A stretch of 64,000 nucleotides of DNA from Chryseobacterium sp. MEBOG06 (lineage in GTDB: Bacteria; Bacteroidota; Bacteroidia; Flavobacteriales; Weeksellaceae): assembly GCF_021869765.1 (NCBI RefSeq), contig NZ_CP084580.1, forward strand, positions 4,588,001 through 4,652,000, read 5' to 3'. Below are positions 59,839 to 64,000 of this stretch, piece by piece; within the stretch, counting starts at the first letter, position 1, and each line of letters begins with the position of its first letter. Under the pieces are notes generated by a model. The model did not search any database. It was not told the origin of the DNA and was given only the letters and a program-made list of their open reading frames with translations. The translations under genes were made by a program, and so were the position numbers.

Positions 59839-62652
59839 TTAAATTACGATATTCACAATACGGTGAGGAACTACAATGATTTTTTTAGGGGTTTTACCCT
59901 CCAAAATCTGCTGCATTTTTTCACTTGAAATCACCAAATCCTCTACTTCCTTGGCTGAGAATTGAGCTGAAAGCGAAATTTTGAACTTCATTTTGCCATT
60001 TACGCTTACCGGATACTCAATTTCGTCTTCAATCAGATAATCTTCATTCAACACCGGAAATTTCTCAAACTCAATTGAGGTATCGTTCCCCAGCATACTC
60101 CAAAGCTCTTCACAAATATGAGGTGCATACGGAGAGATGATAACGGCTAGTGGTTCTAAAATATTGCGTTTGTTACATTTTAATTTCTGAAGCTCGTTCA
60201 CAGCAATCATAAATGATGATACTGAGGTATTGAAAGAGAAATTTTCAATATCATAAACCACCTTCTTTATTAAGGTATGTAAAACTTTATATTCTGCTTT
60301 TGTAGGTTCTTCATCAGAAACTTCAAATACTTCTCCGTTGAAATACAGGTTCCAGAATTTTTTAAGGAAACCATATACTCCACTTAATCCCTGAGTATTC
60401 CAAGGCTTGGATTGCTCCAATGGTCCCAGAAACATTTCATATAGTCTTAAACCGTCTGCTCCGTATTCTTCACAGATAACATCAGGATTGACTACATTAT
60501 ATTTGGACTTGGACATTTTCTCTACTTCACGGTCTGTGATGTATTTATCATCTTCTAAAATAAATTCTGCGTCAGCATAATCCGGTCTCCATGCTTTGAA
60601 TGCTTCAGTATCCAATTCATCTGAGGTTCCTTTTAATAAGGATACATCTACATGAATCTGCTGAGTCTTGTATTCGCTTGCTAAGTTTTTAGACACATAT
60701 TTATTGGTACCTTCAACTCTGTATACAAATGCACTCATTCCTAAAATCATCCCTTGGTTGATCAACTTCTGGAAAGGCTCGTCATGATTAATATAGCCAC
60801 GGTCTTTCATAAACATATTCCAGAAACGGGAATATAACAGGTGGCCGGTTGCATGCTCGCTTCCCCCGATATAAAGATCTACCTGTCCCCAATAATCTGA
60901 AATGTTCTTTGCACAGAATTCTCCATTATTATGAGGGTCCATATATCTAAGGAAATACCATGAGCTTCCAGCCCATCCTGGCATTGTAGATAGTTCTAAC
61001 GGGAAGACTGTTTGATCATCAATTAAATCTGTAGAAACCACTTTCTGATTAACCTCATCCCACGCAAATACTTTTGCATTTCCTAATGGTGGATCTCCGT
61101 CTTCTGTTGGTAAATATTTTTCAACTTCAGGAAGTTCTAATGGTAAAGCAGAAACTGGCAATGTGTAAGGCATTCCATCCTTATAATATATAGGAACGGG
61201 CTCTCCCCAATAACGCTGTCTTGAGAAAATTGCATCACGCTGTCTGTAATTTGTTGTTCCGTGACCGATTCCTTTAGTTTCAATTTCCGAAATCATTTTT
61301 GATTTCGCATCATTATAATTCAGTCCGTTTAGGAAATCTGAGTTTACACAAACTGAATCTTTAGAATCAAAAGCTTTTTCCTGAACGTCTTCTTCTGTTT
61401 CAACTACTTTTTTAATTTCTAAATTAAATTTCTTCGCAAATCTGTGATCACGTTCATCATGTGCAGGAACAGCCATTACAGCTCCTGTACCATACCCCAT
61501 CAATACATAATCTGAAATATAGATCGGCATTTTTGCTCCACTGAAAGGATTAACTGCATAACTTCCGGTGAAAGCTCCGCTCACGTTTTTCACGTCAGAC
61601 ATTCTGTCTCTTTCTGTTTTCTTGGAAGTTTCTTCTATATAGGTATCTACTTCTGCTTTCTGAGCGTCTGTAGTAATGGTTTCCACTAAAGGATTTTCAG
61701 GAGCCAATACCATAAAGGTTGCTCCAAAAATGGTATCAGGTCTTGTAGTGAAGACTTCTACGATTTCGTCATGGCCATCTACCTGAAACTCAACCTGAGC
61801 TCCCTGAGATTTTCCGATCCAGTATTCCTGAGAATCTTTCAACGGCTGTGGCCAGTCTAATGCAGCAAGTCCCTGTAGCAGTCTTTCAGAGTATGCAGAG
61901 ATTCTCATACTCCACTGCATCATTTTCTTCTGAAATACAGGAAACCCTCCTCTTTCGGATTTTCCGTCTTTTATTTCGTCGTTTGCCAATACAGTTCCCA
62001 ACGCAGGACACCAGTTCACGGTGGTCTCTGCTCTGTAAGAAAGACGATAGTTTAACAGGATATCTTCTTTATCAAGATCTGAAGCACTTTTCCATTCTTC
62101 TGCAGTAAAGGTAAGTTCGTCATTCTGATTGGCATTTAAACCTTCTGTTCCTTTTTCTTCAAAATGCTGAATCAGGGTATCTATAGCTTCTGCCTTATCT
62201 GTATCTTTATTATACCAGGAATGGTACAGCTGGATAAAGATCCACTGTGTCCATTTATAGTAAGAGGCATCTGAAGTTCTCAATTCTCTGCTCCAGTCGA
62301 ATGAGAATCCGATCTTTTTTAATTGCTCCTCGTATCTGTTGATATTCTGTTCTGTAGTGATTGCCGGATGCTGTCCTGTCTGGATCGCATACTGCTCAGC
62401 AGGAAGTCCGAAACTGTCATAACCAACCGGGTGAAGCACATTAAACCCCTGATGTCTTTTGTATCTCGCATAGATATCTGATGCAATATACCCGAGTGGG
62501 TGACCTACATGCAGCCCGGCTCCTGATGGATATGGAAACATATCGAGTACATAAAACTTGGGTTTATCTGTGTTATCGGAGGTTTTATAGGTTTGATTTT
62601 CCTCCCAGTACTTCTGCCACTTTTTTTCTATCTGCTGATGATCGTAAAACAC
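59839..62652 (-). CDS. leuS: Leucine-tRNA ligase
   Basis: 937 residues. Class I synthetase charging tRNA-Leu. The HIGH-type motif is HVGH at 48-51 within PYPSGAGLHVGHPLGY. The CP1 editing domain has VFTTRPDTIFGATFMVLAPE and YGTGAVMAVPAHDERD. The KMSKS motif is KMSKSKYNVVNPD near residue 712. The C-terminal anticodon domain ends VPHRIVNIVI. Slightly longer than E. coli LeuRS (860) because of an inserted acidic segment near residue 175-195, common in this phylum. Confidence 0.97.
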   Translation of the reverse strand: MFYDHQQIEKKWQKYWEENQTYKTSDNTDKPKFYVLDMFPYPSGAGLHVGHPLGYIASDIYARYKRHQGFNVLHPVGYDSFGLPAEQYAIQTGQHPAITTEQNINRYEEQLKKIGFSFDWSRELRTSDASYYKWTQWIFIQLYHSWYNKDTDKAEAIDTLIQHFEEKGTEGLNANQNDELTFTAEEWKSASDLDKEDILLNYRLSYRAETTVNWCPALGTVLANDEIKDGKSERGGFPVFQKKMMQWSMRISAYSERLLQGLAALDWPQPLKDSQEYWIGKSQGAQVEFQVDGHDEIVEVFTTRPDTIFGATFMVLAPENPLVETITTDAQKAEVDTYIEETSKKTERDRMSDVKNVSGAFTGSYAVNPFSGAKMPIYISDYVLMGYGTGAVMAVPAHDERDHRFAKKFNLEIKKVVETEEDVQEKAFDSKDSVCVNSDFLNGLNYNDAKSKMISEIETKGIGHGTTNYRQRDAIFSRQRYWGEPVPIYYKDGMPYTLPVSALPLELPEVEKYLPTEDGDPPLGNAKVFAWDEVNQKVVSTDLIDDQTVFPLELSTMPGWAGSSWYFLRYMDPHNNGEFCAKNISDYWGQVDLYIGGSEHATGHLLYSRFWNMFMKDRGYINHDEPFQKLINQGMILGMSAFVYRVEGTNKYVSKNLASEYKTQQIHVDVSLLKGTSDELDTEAFKAWRPDYADAEFILEDDKYITDREVEKMSKSKYNVVNPDVICEEYGADGLRLYEMFLGPLEQSKPWNTQGLSGVYGFLKKFWNLYFNGEVFEVSDEEPTKAEYKVLHTLIKKVVYDIENFSFNTSVSSFMIAVNELQKLKCNKRNILEPLAVIISPYAPHICEELWSMLGNDTSIEFEKFPVLNEDYLIEDEIEYPVSVNGKMKFKISLSAQFSAKEVEDLVISSEKMQQILEGKTPKKIIVVPHRIVNIVI

Positions 62653-62787
62653 TTTTGTATAGGTTATATGTTAGACTTTAAATATTCAATAATTCTTTTC
62701 TTTTTAACAAGATTCACAAAAATAATGATTTTAAAGCAAATAAAAATTTAATTTACAATGAATTGTAAATCTCTGCACAACAAAAAA

Positions 62788-62807
62788 ATCTCATCCGGAG
62801 ATGAGAT
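62788..62807 (-). terminator. Terminator after the lipocalin-like lipoprotein gene
   Basis: ATCTCATC / GATGAGAT stem with a CGGA loop, followed on the minus strand by seven T. Confidence 0.85.
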
Positions 62808-62835
62808 CTGTTTTTTATCGTGAAGTATCCTGCTA

Positions 62836-63309
62836 TTACTGAGTAATTCTCTGGAAAGTATAAGTTCTTGTCTGAAATATAGTAGGATCCTGAGTTTCTT
62901 CTCTTACAGCAAGGTTAAGAGTGGTATCATCTAACGTTACAACCTTTGCATTTACTGGCTCTACCACACCCTGAATTTTCATCTGAACGGTTTTTGCGTC
63001 CTTGTCATAAGTATAGTTGAATTTTATATCTGATAAAATAGCACACTGTCCAGGTGTAGCAGTATCTCCCCAGTTTGTTCTTGTCCCTTTGGATTCTACG
63101 CTGAACCACCATCTGGATTGCTTTTGGCAGTCTGTATACGTAATTGTATTAGAAACCGGATCTTCGCCAACCTCCACAGTAGTAACCACTTCTTTTAATG
63201 GTCGCCACGACCCAACTAACGGAGATTCTCTGACAGTATCACTCTCAACAGTACATCCTGTAGCTGCAAACAATGACAATCCTGCAAATAGTAATGCTAA
63301 TTTCTTCAT
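62836..63309 (-). CDS. Lipocalin-like lipoprotein
   Basis: 157 residues. Lipoprotein signal MKKLALLFAGLSLFAATGC with acylated Cys19. The mature part starts with the lipocalin-type SPLVGSWRPLKEV and continues as a predicted beta-barrel (TRTNWGDTATPGQCAIL, QMKIQGVVEP, NLAVREETQD, TRTYTFQRI). Outer-membrane or periplasmic. The ligand is unknown. Own terminator; not coupled to leuS. Confidence 0.8.
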   Translation of the reverse strand: MKKLALLFAGLSLFAATGCTVESDTVRESPLVGSWRPLKEVVTTVEVGEDPVSNTITYTDCQKQSRWWFSVESKGTRTNWGDTATPGQCAILSDIKFNYTYDKDAKTVQMKIQGVVEPVNAKVVTLDDTTLNLAVREETQDPTIFQTRTYTFQRITQ

Positions 63310-63484
63310 AGATCATTTTTTTCAAGCGCTAAAATTATAATTTTTTTGATTTATATTACTATTTTTTGTGAAAAATTATTTTATCAATCATTATTTATAC
63401 ATATTTTGAAACGTCAGGGCTTAATATTCCTCTTATTTAACAAATATTGAGCGCCCGGAATTATCTCTATTCTATTAAAAAAGC

Positions 63485-63492
63485 TATTTTTG
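63485..63492 (+). promoter_or_regulatory. Promoter -7 box (TATTTTTG) for the acyltransferase
   Basis: TAnnTTTG, 15 bases before the ATG at 63507. Confidence 0.45.
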
Positions 63493-63506
63493 TAAGAAAA
63501 ATACAA

Positions 63507-64000
63507 ATGCAGGATATAACGAAAAACAATTTTGATTTCATACGTGTTCTCCTTGCTTTCATTGTGTTTGTAGGACACCTGGGAGCGCTAAGTCAATCTG
63601 ACCAGCTTCATATATTAACATACAGTCCGGTAGAGGTTGCTGTTTTTGCGTTTTTCATTGTAAGTGGTTTTTTAATTGCGAGAAGCTATGAAAGGTCTTC
63701 CAGTTTAAAGAGCTATGCTAAAAAAAGATTCAACAGGATTCTTCCTGCTTATTTATTGGTTGTATTTCTCTGCACTATACTGCTGAGCCTGGTCAGCACC
63801 CTCTCATTTTCAGAATATTTTGGCAACACTGAGGTTTATAAATATTGGTTCTGGAATTCAATTTTCATGAATTTCAAAGCTCCCTGGCTTCCTGGCGTAT
63901 TTGGTAATCAGGCTGTAAATGGAGCTTTGTGGACACTAAAAATAGAAATGTGTTTTTACTTTGCTGTTCCTCTGATCTTTTTACTGTTTGGAAAAAACAA
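63507..64000 (+). CDS. Acyltransferase family 3 (OafA/YrhL-like) membrane protein, partial
   Basis: About the first 164 residues; the gene runs off the right edge. The start MQDITKNNFDFIRVLLAFIV and the motifs FVGHLGALSQ (catalytic His region), FFIVSGFLIARSYERS, KKRFNRILPAYLL and ALWTLKIEMCFYFAVP are those of integral-membrane O-acyltransferases that modify surface polysaccharide. At least four membrane helices are present. The substrate is unknown. Confidence 0.92.
   Translation, partial: MQDITKNNFDFIRVLLAFIVFVGHLGALSQSDQLHILTYSPVEVAVFAFFIVSGFLIARSYERSSSLKSYAKKRFNRILPAYLLVVFLCTILLSLVSTLSFSEYFGNTEVYKYWFWNSIFMNFKAPWLPGVFGNQAVNGALWTLKIEMCFYFAVPLIFLLFGKN

Overview
The window is a piece of a low-GC Bacteroidota chromosome, most likely Chryseobacterium or a close Flavobacteriia relative. 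The evidence is: (i) several large secreted proteins ending in the type IX secretion (T9SS) type A sorting domain (…YPNPV…KFIKE/K); (ii) repeated TAnnTTTG promoter boxes typical of the phylum; (iii) a long NusB, the bacillithiol gene bshB1, ribosomal protein THX, DUF3276 and DUF2480; (iv) a type B succinate dehydrogenase with one cytochrome subunit. No phage, insertion sequence, CRISPR array or integrated island was seen. Most of the window is ordinary chromosome.

Layout. 1-631: 5' part of hutI, running off the left edge. 942-4123 (+): a compact run ruvB, paiB-like, MBL-fold hydrolase, coaE. 4440-12037 (-): two giant T9SS proteins, a GEVED/FN3 adhesin-like protein and a reprolysin-type metalloprotease. 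12217-14809 (-): DUF6048, DUF6452 lipoprotein, rlmD. 14918-16462 (-): a lipoprotein with a thioredoxin-like fold but no CxxC. 16758-20240 (-): sdhCAB. 20386-24525 (-): comEC-like, a GH99 glycosidase, lpxB. 24681-31882: DUF2480, a frameshifted membrane glycosyltransferase-like gene, DUF937, THX, a decayed T9SS pseudogene, a MATE pump, an ankyrin protein, aspS. 31963-40081: VOC protein, purA, a Crp/Fnr regulator, a delta-60-repeat T9SS protein, MscS, an SDR enzyme, yajC, a DUF1573 lipoprotein, nusB. 40173-42269 (+): an ABC half-exporter and DUF3276. 42392-47896 (-): DUF4132 and DUF5724-like reading frames with a small possibly beta-grasp protein. 48302-52195 (-): a T9SS protein with RCC1 repeats. 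Then tRNA-His, bshB1, a Ton-type cluster (exbB, exbD, exbD, tonB, small membrane protein, PstS-like lipoprotein, TPR protein), leuS, a lipocalin-like lipoprotein, and the start of an acyltransferase at the right edge.

How genes work together. SdhC, SdhA and SdhB form membrane complex II. ExbB, ExbD and TonB energise outer-membrane transport and are followed by the conserved PstS-like/TPR pair. The T9SS proteins are cell-surface or secreted products that depend on machinery outside the window. The Crp/Fnr regulator may act on itself and on the neighbouring purA through a shared 18-base operator-like motif.

Main oddities. Three genes are broken by one missing base in a homopolymer (T at 25962-25968, C at 46280-46285, T at 56145-56150). 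This could be phase variation but looks more like systematic assembly error. The most system-like unknown is the DUF5724/DUF4132 locus with its small partner protein.
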